This document shows positions 1-10,052 of a stretch of 56,193 nucleotides of DNA, one piece after another (the first letter of the stretch is position 1; each line of letters opens with the position of its first letter). The stretch spans positions 1 to 56,193 of the forward strand of contig JACRCX010000141.1 of assembly GCA_016218815.1 (NCBI GenBank), in the 5' to 3' direction. The stretch comes from Deltaproteobacteria bacterium (GTDB taxonomy: Bacteria > Myxococcota_A > Polyangia > DRWM01 > JAAZOP01). Both the position numbers and the translations under genes were made by a program. The notes beneath the pieces were generated by a model. The model worked only from the letters and a program-made list of their open reading frames with translations, did no database searches and was not told the DNA's origin.

Positions 1-1
1 C

Positions 2-2086
<2,085 letters not shown>

Positions 2087-2192
2087 TTCCGCGACGCCCG
2101 TCCGTCACGAGTGGCGCGCGCCGTCGTGGGTCGTTCTTGCGCGAGACCGTCCCGTACCGCGGCAATTCGTCTTATGACTCGTTCCCTGTCGG

Positions 2193-2209
2193 TGCTACGT
2201 GCGGTAGCA
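2193..2209. promoter_or_regulatory. Short perfect inverted repeat upstream of the ATPase operon
   Basis: TGCTAC and GTAGCA form a 6-bp inverted repeat around a 5-base loop, in the 194-base gap between clpB and the ATPase gene. It lies about 70 bases before the start codon, so it could be an operator or a small hairpin. I see no convincing promoter hexamers and no U-tract next to it. The functional role is a guess. Confidence 0.25.
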
Positions 2210-2280
2210 TGGTTGTCGTCCGGCTCGAGATGGCCGGATTGCCCGCCCGCCTGCGGGAATGCCGTTGTGTGGAGGACATG

Positions 2281-3573
2281 ATGAGCGAACCGAGCCGGAG
2301 ACTGCTGCGGACCGTCGAGATCGACAACTTCCGGTGCATCCGTCACGCCGTCGTCGAACTCTCGCCGTTCACGGTTCTGATCGGCTCGAACGATTCCGGC
2401 AAGACCGCTTTCCTCAAGACGATCGAGGCGTTGGCGCGCCTCGCGGCCGGCCAGCCGTTGATCGAGGCGTTTCCGTCGCTCGCCGGAACCCACATCGCGG
2501 CCGACGCCCTGCGCTCGCCGACTCCCGCGCCCGAGATGCGCTTCGCGACCGTGACCGAGGGCGAATGGGGGACGTCAAGGCACGAACTGTCCATCGCGAG
2601 CGGGTCGGCGACCGACAGCGTTTGGATCCGCCGGGAGGCAATCGGTCCGGGCGGAGGATCGCTCTCTCTTGCCGCCCCGGGCGTTCTTGCGGCCGTTGAG
2701 GTCTCCGGGGCCGAGGCGAGTGGCCCCATCGAGTCCGCAAGGTTCATCGATGGCAAGCAGCTCGACGTGGCGGGCGGCAAGCAGCGCCTAACGATCTCCC
2801 AGTGGGGACCGCCGGACCATCCTTCTCGAAGGGCACTCGCGGCGCTCCGCGAAGTCGTCACCGATCCCGCGGGCGCGGGCCGATTCGCGCCGCTAGTTCT
2901 GCGGTTGTCGCCGGACGCGGTCATCCGGCCCTCAGACCCCACGGCCCTGCCTGCTCGAATCGGTCAGGATGGCAACGGCTTGGCCGGTGTGGTCGCGCGC
3001 ATCAAGCAGGGCCCATCCGAGGTCTTCCGGAGATTGCTGGACGACTTCCGCGAGCTGACCCACGGTGCTGTCACGGACATCCTCCCATTGCCGGCACCCG
3101 GCGAGCGCTTCCACACCCTCCGCCTGCGATTCAGGAACGGGGCGGAGGTTCCGGCCGAACACGTCTCCACCGGCGTGCTATACTTGTTGGCCGTCCTGAC
3201 GCTGGTCCACGGTCCCAGCCGGCCGTGGTTGCTCTTCGTGGAGGAACCGGAGAACAGCGTCCATGTGGGCCGATTGCGCGATATCGTGACCCTGCTGCGA
3301 CGGCTGGGAGAGACCACTGAAGGCCGGACTGCGTGCCAAGTGGTCATCACCACCCACTCGCCGTACCTGCTCGATGCGTGCAAGCCGGCCGAGGTGCGTG
3401 TCTTCCGACGGCCCTCTCCGGAGGACTGGACGCTGATCGACGTCCCTCCCCAGGATGAGGACAAGCGTTGGTGGGGCATGTCGCTGGGCGAGTTGTGGGG
3501 GTTCTCGGGCGAAGATGCGCTCCTCGCGGGACCTCGGTCCCCCCGCGGCGTTGAACGGGAGATCGTCACGTGA
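2281..3573 (+). CDS. RecF/OLD-type AAA ATPase, first gene of a candidate defence operon
   Basis: ABC-class ATPase of 430 residues, of the AAA_15/AAA_21 type seen in OLD, RloA and AriA proteins. Visible motifs: Walker A GSNDSGKT (2383-2406), a signature-like VSTG near 3165, Walker B plus catalytic glutamates in LLFVEEPEN (about 3230-3256), and the H-switch ITTHSPYLLD (about 3346-3375). There is no C-terminal TOPRIM domain, unlike classical OLD; the next gene appears to supply it. I chose ATG 2281 because GGAGG at 2271-2275 stands five bases upstream; the frame is open to an ATG at 2137, but that part reads as intergenic. The next gene overlaps by four bases. Inference: nucleotide-powered sensor of a two- to four-component system. 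Confidence 0.85.
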   Translation: MSEPSRRLLRTVEIDNFRCIRHAVVELSPFTVLIGSNDSGKTAFLKTIEALARLAAGQPLIEAFPSLAGTHIAADALRSPTPAPEMRFATVTEGEWGTSRHELSIASGSATDSVWIRREAIGPGGGSLSLAAPGVLAAVEVSGAEASGPIESARFIDGKQLDVAGGKQRLTISQWGPPDHPSRRALAALREVVTDPAGAGRFAPLVLRLSPDAVIRPSDPTALPARIGQDGNGLAGVVARIKQGPSEVFRRLLDDFRELTHGAVTDILPLPAPGERFHTLRLRFRNGAEVPAEHVSTGVLYLLAVLTLVHGPSRPWLLFVEEPENSVHVGRLRDIVTLLRRLGETTEGRTACQVVITTHSPYLLDACKPAEVRVFRRPSPEDWTLIDVPPQDEDKRWWGMSLGELWGFSGEDALLAGPRSPRGVEREIVT

Positions 3574-4304
3574 AGGTCTGCGTCGCAGGCGAAGGGATCT
3601 GGGACGTCGGCTGGAGCCGAAACCGCGAGGACGGGCCTGAATACGCCGGCGACGTGCCCCTGATCCTGGCCGCCATCGTGCGCGAGCGACTCGGTCGGAA
3701 CCGCCGCTTCGTGTGCGAAGGATGGACCCACGCCGGTCTGCCCCATGTCCATCCGCCAATTGCGGACGGCTGGCCACGCCCGCCCGCCGAAGCGCTGGCA
3801 CGTGAGTTGCTCTTCGCCGCCGCCGCCGCATCGCATCGCGACGACGTCGACGCTCTGGTCTTCGTCCGGGACAGCCGACTCGACGGGCACGAGGACCGTC
3901 GGCGGGCGTGCGAACAGGTGCTCCGCGAGTGCCGGGTACGCGGGGATCGACCGCCGGTCGTCCTCGGCCTGGCTGTCCAGGAGATCGAGGTTTGGCTTCT
4001 CGCCGACCCGCAGTCTCGTGCCGCCGCCTTCGGCGCGGCGGTCGGCAATAGGGAATGTGGCACCCCGGAGGAACTCCCGGACCCGAAGCAGTGCTGGCGA
4101 ACCATGCTCGGCGAGGCCGCGGCCGGCGGCGGCGATGGCCGATTCGATGCCGAGTGCCGCACGCGCGCCATCGAGGCGATGCGCCCCAAGGTTGTGGCTG
4201 ATTCCTGCCACAGGGGGTTCGGCCCGTTCCGCCAGGGCGTCGTCGACACCATCGTGCCGCGATTGCATCCGGGCCACGCTGCCCCGGGAGGCGAACGAAC
4301 ATGA
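3570..4304 (+). CDS. TOPRIM-like protein, DUF4276-type, partner of the upstream ATPase
   Basis: Protein of 244 residues starting with GTG inside the ATPase stop region (GTGA overlap), so the two are translationally coupled. The pattern resembles DUF4276/RloB-like TOPRIM proteins: an early acidic loop (VAGEGIWD), a central beta-strand followed by acidic residues (ALVFVRDSRLDGHED), a later QEIEVWLLADP segment matching the family's E-x-W-L-x-A-D signature, and a PK..W segment. TOPRIM folds bind Mg2+ and cut nucleic acid, and in OLD and PARIS-type systems the nuclease is controlled by an ATPase of the kind encoded just upstream. The family call rests on motif recall, not alignment. It overlaps the next gene by ATGA. 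Confidence 0.65.
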   Translation: MKVCVAGEGIWDVGWSRNREDGPEYAGDVPLILAAIVRERLGRNRRFVCEGWTHAGLPHVHPPIADGWPRPPAEALARELLFAAAAASHRDDVDALVFVRDSRLDGHEDRRRACEQVLRECRVRGDRPPVVLGLAVQEIEVWLLADPQSRAAAFGAAVGNRECGTPEELPDPKQCWRTMLGEAAAGGGDGRFDAECRTRAIEAMRPKVVADSCHRGFGPFRQGVVDTIVPRLHPGHAAPGGERT

Positions 4305-5779
4305 GCGACGGGAAGCCGAGGTCGCCCGGCCAGGATCTGCCGTTCTTTCCCCTGTGGGAATGGGAGATCCTCGGCTCGCCGATCGCAGCCGTCGTAACCG
4401 ACCCGGGACCGTTCCCTCAAGCGGCGTCCGAGGTTGTCCTGCGGCGGGACGAGCAGTTGGGCTTGGCCTTCAGCCTGGAGTTTCCCCCGGGCTCGGGCGT
4501 CAGCCAATGGGTTTCGGACCAGCCCTGGCAACCCGAGCCGGGGAAGCTCTTCGTCCGTACCACTCGACCTCTCGTTGCGCTGTGGGAGGAGCGCAACATC
4601 GAGATCACGATCGAGAAGCCCTTTCGCCGCAGCCAATCGGGCCGCCCGTTCAGCGCGTCCACGGTGGAGGGCGAAGCAGTCGCTGCCCGGTTCCGCGTCC
4701 GGGACGACCGGACGGCCTCCTCAGTTTCCCTCTGGCTGGCCAACGGACCGGGCAGCGAGTTCTTCTGGTCCCGTACCAGCGAGCGTCGCGCTGACACCAC
4801 GCTCACTGCCCGCCGCGCCGACGGGCTGCAGCGAGTCGGATCCGCGCAGAAGGGATCCGTGTCCAGGGATCACGCCCTGCTCGATCTGGGTCGGTGGGGC
4901 AAGATCCTGCTCGGAGAGGTGCCGCACGAAGTGCGGACGGCACCCCTCCCCCCCCGAAAGGACGACACCCACTCTCACTGCCTCTCGCTGGAGTTTCACG
5001 CCGGGCTCGCGCCGCTGCCCGAACCGTCGATCTGGGACCGGTTCACCACGGCGGTGAGCTTCGCCCTTGGGAGGAAGCTCGTCCTGCTCGGCGCGACTGC
5101 CTTTGATCAGGACCACAGGATTGCGTGGGCCGAGGCGCGTCGCTCAGGCGGACCGTTCGTGCCGGCTGCGTTCGAGCGAGAGAGCAGGCCGCCCTGCCGC
5201 ATCGCGGAGCCCAGGGCCCCCGGCGATCTCCTGAAGTTCTTCGTTGAAGATCGTGCGGCCGAGATCGCCCGCGCCATCGTTTCCATCGATCCGGCATCGA
5301 AGCTCGATGCGGCGTTCGCCCGCGCGCTCGACCTCCTGTGGGCGGCTGACGCCGCCGCCGTCGATCTTGCTCCCCTACTGTACATGACGGCGATCGACGA
5401 GGTCGCCACCGGTTGGCTGGAAGCGCATCCCCCGTCGGACGGCCGCTCGATCCCGGAAGGCGGAGGTGCGCGCCGTAGCCTCTTCTTCGAAACGGTCGGC
5501 ATCGCGAGGGGTGACGTCGAACGGGCCGTGAAAGAACTCCGGGACCAAGTGGCACACGGTCGCTGTCCGACCGGCGAGAACTGCCTCGAGCCCAAGATTT
5601 GGCTCGAACGCGCGGCTCGCACGATTCTGCACCGGGCGCTGCTCGGCGCCATCGGCTACCCGGGGAAGTACATCGACTACTCGACCGAAGGCGAACCGGA
5701 ACGCGATCTCGTCGTCCCGTTGGGAGGACCCGCAGGGGACGGGAAGCCCGTGACTTGGCCGGGCGCCGAAGGAGCGTAG
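4301..5779 (+). CDS. Uncharacterised protein with a C-terminal HEPN-like R-x4-H motif
   Basis: Protein of 492 residues, start ATG 4301 overlapping the previous stop. I do not recognise the N-terminal 300 residues: a mixed alpha/beta region with many short strands, no signal peptide and no membrane segment. The C-terminal part (about residues 310-475) is helical and carries KELRDQVAHGR; R414 and H419 (5540-5557) fit the R-x4-6-H catalytic motif of HEPN ribonucleases, as in Apea-like HEPN proteins. A second helix with WLERAARTILHRALLG follows, as expected for a HEPN bundle. Coupling to the ATPase and TOPRIM genes suggests an RNase effector. It could instead be a non-catalytic scaffold. Confidence 0.55.
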   Translation: MSDGKPRSPGQDLPFFPLWEWEILGSPIAAVVTDPGPFPQAASEVVLRRDEQLGLAFSLEFPPGSGVSQWVSDQPWQPEPGKLFVRTTRPLVALWEERNIEITIEKPFRRSQSGRPFSASTVEGEAVAARFRVRDDRTASSVSLWLANGPGSEFFWSRTSERRADTTLTARRADGLQRVGSAQKGSVSRDHALLDLGRWGKILLGEVPHEVRTAPLPPRKDDTHSHCLSLEFHAGLAPLPEPSIWDRFTTAVSFALGRKLVLLGATAFDQDHRIAWAEARRSGGPFVPAAFERESRPPCRIAEPRAPGDLLKFFVEDRAAEIARAIVSIDPASKLDAAFARALDLLWAADAAAVDLAPLLYMTAIDEVATGWLEAHPPSDGRSIPEGGGARRSLFFETVGIARGDVERAVKELRDQVAHGRCPTGENCLEPKIWLERAARTILHRALLGAIGYPGKYIDYSTEGEPERDLVVPLGGPAGDGKPVTWPGAEGA

Positions 5780-5800
5780 ATACCAACTCGGAGGTGCGCT

Positions 5801-6535
5801 ATGCCGAACGAAAACGTCAAGAAGCAGATCGCGATCTACAGCTCCGCCGGTGACGTGCCCGACTCTGTCGCAAGCGACGGCGCGCACATCTTCAAGTTAC
5901 AGGCGACGCGGGAGGGAATCCGGTACCTGCAGTCTTTCGCCAATGGCGCCCCACAACTCATTGCCGCCCTGGCCCAGGTGGTAGTTGAGCAGCAGCGCCA
6001 GATCGAGGATCTCAGATCGAACTTCGAACAGCTCGCCACGGCCACGGTCAACGTGGAGGCGCAGAAGAATTTGTCGGAGACCGTTCTTCGGCTTGCCGAG
6101 TCGGGCAGCGACATTGAGGAGCCGGAGGTTTCGGTGAGTCTGGAGGCGCAGATCAGACACGAGGCGATGGCGACCGAAAAGAGAGCATCAAGACGTGGTT
6201 CGACGAGGAAGGGCTGCGTCGAGGTCCACGCGGCGATGAAGGGAGTTCTTGCACAGCTTGCGGAGATCGATGCTTCCGTGAGGACATGCACGGAGTCGGC
6301 TCATGAGGCGCTGGAGGAGATCGAGGCACGGCGCGATTCACGGCTGGAGCGGTCGTTCGTTGGTTCTGCGTCGTTCAAGTTCAAGTCCGTCACCGGCGCT
6401 CCGAGAGCGAAGGCCGAGGCAGCACGGATTGAGTTGGAAGCCCGAGCGAAGTTCGATCGCGATCAGCGTACGGACGCGCGGCTACCGAACGCCGAATCCA
6501 AACACCTCCAACGATCGGCGCGCCGCAAGCCGTAG
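5801..6535 (+). CDS. Coiled-coil protein of unknown function, last gene of the candidate defence operon
   Basis: Hypothetical protein of 244 residues. GGAGGT about seven bases before ATG 5801 is a good ribosome site, and the gap from the previous gene is only 21 bases, so it is probably co-transcribed. Residues 55-120 are rich in Q, E, A and L with heptad character (VVVEQQRQIEDLRSNFEQL), and residues 160-195 form another charged helix. The C-terminus is highly basic (QRSARRKP), suggesting contact with nucleic acid or another subunit. No enzyme motif, signal peptide or membrane segment is visible. It is less GC-rich and less regular in codon use than clpB, consistent with transfer. Confidence 0.55.
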   Translation: MPNENVKKQIAIYSSAGDVPDSVASDGAHIFKLQATREGIRYLQSFANGAPQLIAALAQVVVEQQRQIEDLRSNFEQLATATVNVEAQKNLSETVLRLAESGSDIEEPEVSVSLEAQIRHEAMATEKRASRRGSTRKGCVEVHAAMKGVLAQLAEIDASVRTCTESAHEALEEIEARRDSRLERSFVGSASFKFKSVTGAPRAKAEAARIELEARAKFDRDQRTDARLPNAESKHLQRSARRKP

Positions 6536-6669
6536 TATGTCGAGCATCGCGAGATCGCTGGTCCGCGTGCCCATCCGCTGGGGCCGCCCCGCCACTTGCG
6601 CTCTGGCTGTGCGCTGAAACGACGCAAGCTCGCCTTTCTTGCCTGCCGTCCGATGGAGGAACCGTCGCC

Positions 6670-6815
6670 CGCTCCATGCAGGTCCTCGCCCGCCGCACCA
6701 AGAACAACTTCGTCCTCATCGGCGATTCCGGCGTCGGAAAGACCGCCATCGTCGAAGGCATCGCCCAACGCATCGCCGCCAGCGACGTCCCCGACTCCCT
6801 CAACGCGCGGCCCGT
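6670..6815 (+). pseudogene. Fragment of a second clpB copy (Walker A region of domain 1)
   Basis: The translation RSMQVLARRTKNN.VLIG..GVGKTAIVEGIAQRIAA.DVPDSL nearly repeats the clpB segment at 68-210. Differences include F for P after KNN and DS for EP in the P-loop. About 145 bases are alignable; then homology stops and the frame runs into unrelated sequence ending at 7083. There is no sensible clpB sequence before or after, so this is a broken remnant, either of a paralogous ClpB/ClpC-type gene or of a duplicated clpB. Because it flanks the ATPase/TOPRIM operon on the side opposite intact clpB, it may mark the scar of the rearrangement that brought the operon in. Confidence 0.75.
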
Positions 6816-6996
6816 GCTCCTCGGCTGCACGAGAACACCAACCACCGGTCGGGATCGTCGCCGCATCATCGTGGGTCCGCAGTCCAGCACGCTCCGAACC
6901 GGCGTGCAGACTCATCGACGCCCCGACGCCCATCGCCGCCGCCCATCGCTTGTCGGCTGTCCCGCTCGGGAATACTCTGCCTGTCAGGAGGGGATC

Positions 6997-7083
6997 ATGC
7001 CGGACACGATCCCGTACGGGATAATCACCACGCCCGAGGAGTTGGGGCGACTCGTTCTGCAGACCGGTTGGCGCGATGCCTGA
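6997..7083 (+). pseudogene. 28-codon ORF resembling the start of a HipB-like antitoxin
   Basis: ATG 6997 is preceded by AGGAGGGG at about eight bases, a strong ribosome site. The peptide contains YGIITTPEELGRLVLQTGW, which resembles the N-terminus of HipB/XRE antitoxins (typically I-x-TPEELG-x-L-I-R...). The ORF stops at 7083 before any helix-turn-helix could form, and no toxin gene follows. Most likely it is a decayed antitoxin start; a functional small peptide is possible. The resemblance is short and could be chance. Confidence 0.3.
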
Positions 7084-7122
7084 ACCGAGGTGTAAGTGCC
7101 GGCGAGCGAAGGGAGGGGTCGG

Positions 7123-8538
7123 ATGCGTCGTGTTCCACGTTCCTGGTCGCGGGTGGTTGCAGTTCCCTGCCTCGCCGCGGCGGCGCTCGCGTGCGGCCCC
7201 GGACGCCCGGCCGATCCGCCCCGGCCCGAGACGACGCCGCCTCCGCCCGCCGCCGGGTCGGCCGCCCAGCTCGCCGCCTGCCGCGACGGCGACGCCGCGA
7301 GCTGCCTGGCCTACGCCGAGGACGGGCCCGAATCCTCATGGGCCAACCGGTCGGATGCGTACTACCGGGCCTGCGACCTGGGCGAGCCCGCCGCATGCTG
7401 CGCCGTCGAAACCTCGCTTACCCGGGGTGACGAGGAGTTCGACGAGCAGACGATCGCCGACTGCCGCACCGCTTGCGCGGCCGGACACCTCGAGTCGTGC
7501 GCCGGCCTCGGCGGAATCCTGGCCCACGACCTCCTCCCCGTGGCCGGCGAGCCGCTGCTGCTGTCGTACTGCACGCCGCAAAACGACGTCGGCTGCGAGT
7601 GGTTCGTCATGCCGCTCTTCCTCTACGACGACGCTTCGCTCCTCACGGAGACGTTCCGGCTTGCCTGCGATGGCGGCGGCCCCCACGGCTGCCTGATGCT
7701 CGGACGCGCCCTGAGCGCGAACGACGGGCGAGACGAGGCCGAAGCCGCCTTGCGCACCGCCTGCGATGCCGGCGTGCCCGACGGGTGCACCGAGCTGGCC
7801 AGGATCCTCCGCGTCCTGGACCGCGACGACGAGGCGATCGAAGTCCTCAGCGCCGCCTGCCCCTCCGTCTCCACCGCCGCGTGCCACGACCTGGCCGAGA
7901 TGCTGGAGTCTGCAAGCCGCACCGCCGAGGCCGACGTCGTTCGGCGCGAGGGCTGCGACGCCGGCGACGGCGGGGCCTGCGAGGCCCTCGCGTCCTCGCT
8001 CCTCGAGGCGGGAGACCCCGAGGCGGCCGCGCCCTTCGTCCGCCGAGCCTGCGACGACAACGGCAGCTGCTGGAAGCTGGCCGAAATCGCCGAGAGGCTC
8101 GGTACCGCCGAATCGCTCGCCGCGGAATACCGCGAAGCGTGCGACCGCGGCGACGCCGTCGGCTGCCTGCGACTCGGCAGTTTCCTGGAAGAGCTGGAAC
8201 AGGCATCGGAGGAATTCCCCGAGGAACGGGCCGAGGAATCGGCCGCCGCCTGGCGCCGTGGCTGCGAACTCGGTCTGTCGGCGGCCTGCACCCAGGTCGG
8301 CAACTGGGAGAACGACGTGTCCGAGGAAAGCCAGCGCCTCGATGCCGAGCTGTTCTACCGGACCTACTGCGTGGAAAGCACCCGCCGTCGCTGCGACGAC
8401 ATGCTGGACGGCGTCCTCTTCGGCGGCGGTCGCATGGACGAACTGGCCGGAGTGCTTCGCGAACACTGCGAAGCCGGTGACGCCGTCGCCTGCTCCCGGG
8501 TCGACGGGTTCGCCGACGAGGGCGATGAGAACCCGTAG
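7123..8538 (+). CDS. Lipoprotein with cysteine-rich Sel1/TPR-like repeats
   Basis: Secreted lipoprotein of 471 residues. ATG 7123 is preceded by GGAGGGG and opens a lipoprotein signal (MRRVPRSWSRVVAVPCL, then AAALAC-G). The mature part is a run of repeats of about 35-40 residues in which paired cysteines recur (A-C-x-x-G-x-x-x-x-C-x-x-L-G/A), as in the HcpA/Sel1-like helical-hairpin proteins of many deltaproteobacteria. Such repeats build disulfide-stapled solenoids that bind proteins. The substrate is unknown. It stands alone, with DEAD-box helicase downstream in the same direction after 96 bases. Confidence 0.75.
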   Translation: MRRVPRSWSRVVAVPCLAAAALACGPGRPADPPRPETTPPPPAAGSAAQLAACRDGDAASCLAYAEDGPESSWANRSDAYYRACDLGEPAACCAVETSLTRGDEEFDEQTIADCRTACAAGHLESCAGLGGILAHDLLPVAGEPLLLSYCTPQNDVGCEWFVMPLFLYDDASLLTETFRLACDGGGPHGCLMLGRALSANDGRDEAEAALRTACDAGVPDGCTELARILRVLDRDDEAIEVLSAACPSVSTAACHDLAEMLESASRTAEADVVRREGCDAGDGGACEALASSLLEAGDPEAAAPFVRRACDDNGSCWKLAEIAERLGTAESLAAEYREACDRGDAVGCLRLGSFLEELEQASEEFPEERAEESAAAWRRGCELGLSAACTQVGNWENDVSEESQRLDAELFYRTYCVESTRRRCDDMLDGVLFGGGRMDELAGVLREHCEAGDAVACSRVDGFADEGDENP

Positions 8539-8634
8539 CCGCCGCACCCCCGCGTCGCCGCCGTCGCACATTCACCCACCACCCCGCCCGCGGCCGTGCT
8601 ATGGTCCCGGCGTGCGCTCCGCGAAAGGAACTCC

Positions 8635-9969
8635 ATGAACTTCGACTCGTTTCGTTTCGACCCCCGCCTGATGGCGGGCATCCAGGACCTCGGCTACGTC
8701 ACCCCGACCCCCATCCAGGCCCAGGCGCTCCCACCCGTCCTGGACGGACGCGACGTCATGGGACTGGCCCAGACCGGGACCGGAAAGACCGCCGTCTTCG
8801 CCCTGCCCATCCTCCCGCGCCTGCTCTCCGTCCGGCGCGGCGGCGTGCGCGCCCTCGTGGTCGCCCCGACCCGCGAGCTGGCCGAGCAGATCCACGACGA
8901 CATGCTGCGCATCGGCGCCCGCACGACGATCCGCTGCGCCACGGTCTACGGCGGCGTCGGCATCATCCCGCAGATCCGGACGCTCAAGAGCGGCGTCGAA
9001 ATCGTCGTCGCCTGCCCGGGCCGACTGCTCGACCACATCCAGCGCCGCACCATCGACCTGTCCCACGTCGAGGTGCTGGTGATCGACGAGGCGGACCGGA
9101 TGTTCGACATGGGGTTCCTGCCCGACGTCCGACGGATCGTCGCCAGCGTCCCCAAGCAACGCCAGACGCTGATGTTCTCGGCCACGATGCCGCCCGACAT
9201 CCGCCGGTTGGCGAAGGAAGCGCTGCGCGATCCGGTCACCGTGCAGGTCGGCCATGCCGCGCCTGCCGATACCGTCGCGCACGCCCTCTACCCCGTATCG
9301 CAGCACCTCAAGACGGCGCTGCTGCTCGAGCTGCTCCGGCGCCTCGACACCCAGTCGGTGCTCGTCTTCACCCGCACCAAGCACCGCGCCAAGCGCGTCG
9401 GCCGGCAGCTCGAGCAGGCCGGCTACAAGGCCGCCTCGATCCAGGGGAACCTGTCGCAGAATCGCCGCCAGGCCGCCCTGGACGGCTTCCGTGACGGCTC
9501 GTTCCGCATCCTCGTCGCCACCGACATCGCCGCGCGCGGCATCGACGTCTCCGACATCTCCCACGTCATCAACTACGACATGCCCGACACCGCCGATGCC
9601 TACACCCACCGTATCGGCCGCACCGGCCGCGCCGCGAAGACCGGCGACGCCTTGACCTTGGTCACTCCCGACGACACCGACATGGTCCGCGCGATCGAGC
9701 GCGTGCTCGGCGCCCCCATCGAGCGACGCACGCTGGAGGGCTTCGACTACCGCGCGCCCGCCCCGGTCCGCGACACGGAGTTCGCCCGTGCCCCATACCC
9801 GCCGCGCCGCCCGCCCCGTCGCACCCCGGGCGCCCCGCCCCGGCTCGCGGAAGCTGCGCGGCCCGCGCCCGCACCGCAGCGGCCCGCCCGCGCGCCGGCC
9901 GCGAACGCTCCGCGCCCGCCCTCCCGGCCGCGACATCACAGCTACGGCTTCCGCCCGCGTTCGCACTAG
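8635..9969 (+). CDS. rhlE: DEAD-box ATP-dependent RNA helicase, RhlE type
   Basis: Protein of 444 residues that unwinds RNA duplexes in ribosome assembly or RNA decay. All family motifs are present in order: Q motif PTPIQAQALPP, motif I AQTGTGKT, Ia PTRELAEQ, Ib CPGRLLDH, II VIDEADRMFDMGF, III MFSATMP, IV VFTRTK, V ATDIAARGIDV and VI HRIGRTGR. MNFDSFRFDPRLMAGI matches RhlE N-termini, which supports ATG 8635 (AAAGGA upstream) over the in-frame ATG at 8596. After about residue 385 comes a disordered tail of proline, arginine and alanine, probably an RNA-binding extension. Confidence 0.92.
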   Translation: MNFDSFRFDPRLMAGIQDLGYVTPTPIQAQALPPVLDGRDVMGLAQTGTGKTAVFALPILPRLLSVRRGGVRALVVAPTRELAEQIHDDMLRIGARTTIRCATVYGGVGIIPQIRTLKSGVEIVVACPGRLLDHIQRRTIDLSHVEVLVIDEADRMFDMGFLPDVRRIVASVPKQRQTLMFSATMPPDIRRLAKEALRDPVTVQVGHAAPADTVAHALYPVSQHLKTALLLELLRRLDTQSVLVFTRTKHRAKRVGRQLEQAGYKAASIQGNLSQNRRQAALDGFRDGSFRILVATDIAARGIDVSDISHVINYDMPDTADAYTHRIGRTGRAAKTGDALTLVTPDDTDMVRAIERVLGAPIERRTLEGFDYRAPAPVRDTEFARAPYPPRRPPRRTPGAPPRLAEAARPAPAPQRPARAPAANAPRPPSRPRHHSYGFRPRSH

Positions 9970-10052
9970 TCCCCCCCCGGGGCCCTTCCCGCTCTTCCCG
10001 CACTCCCCTCGCCAGGCCCGTGCTAGGGTCTCATCCGTAAGGAGGCGTCGCC

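Noticed and set aside
2137..2280. Upstream ATG of the ATPase frame
   Set aside because: The 48 extra codons do not look like the family start, and the strong GGAGG lies before 2281.
6536..7122. Insertion sequence or integrase scar
   Set aside because: No transposase, integrase or clear terminal inverted repeats could be found; only the clpB fragment and a short leader ORF are supported.
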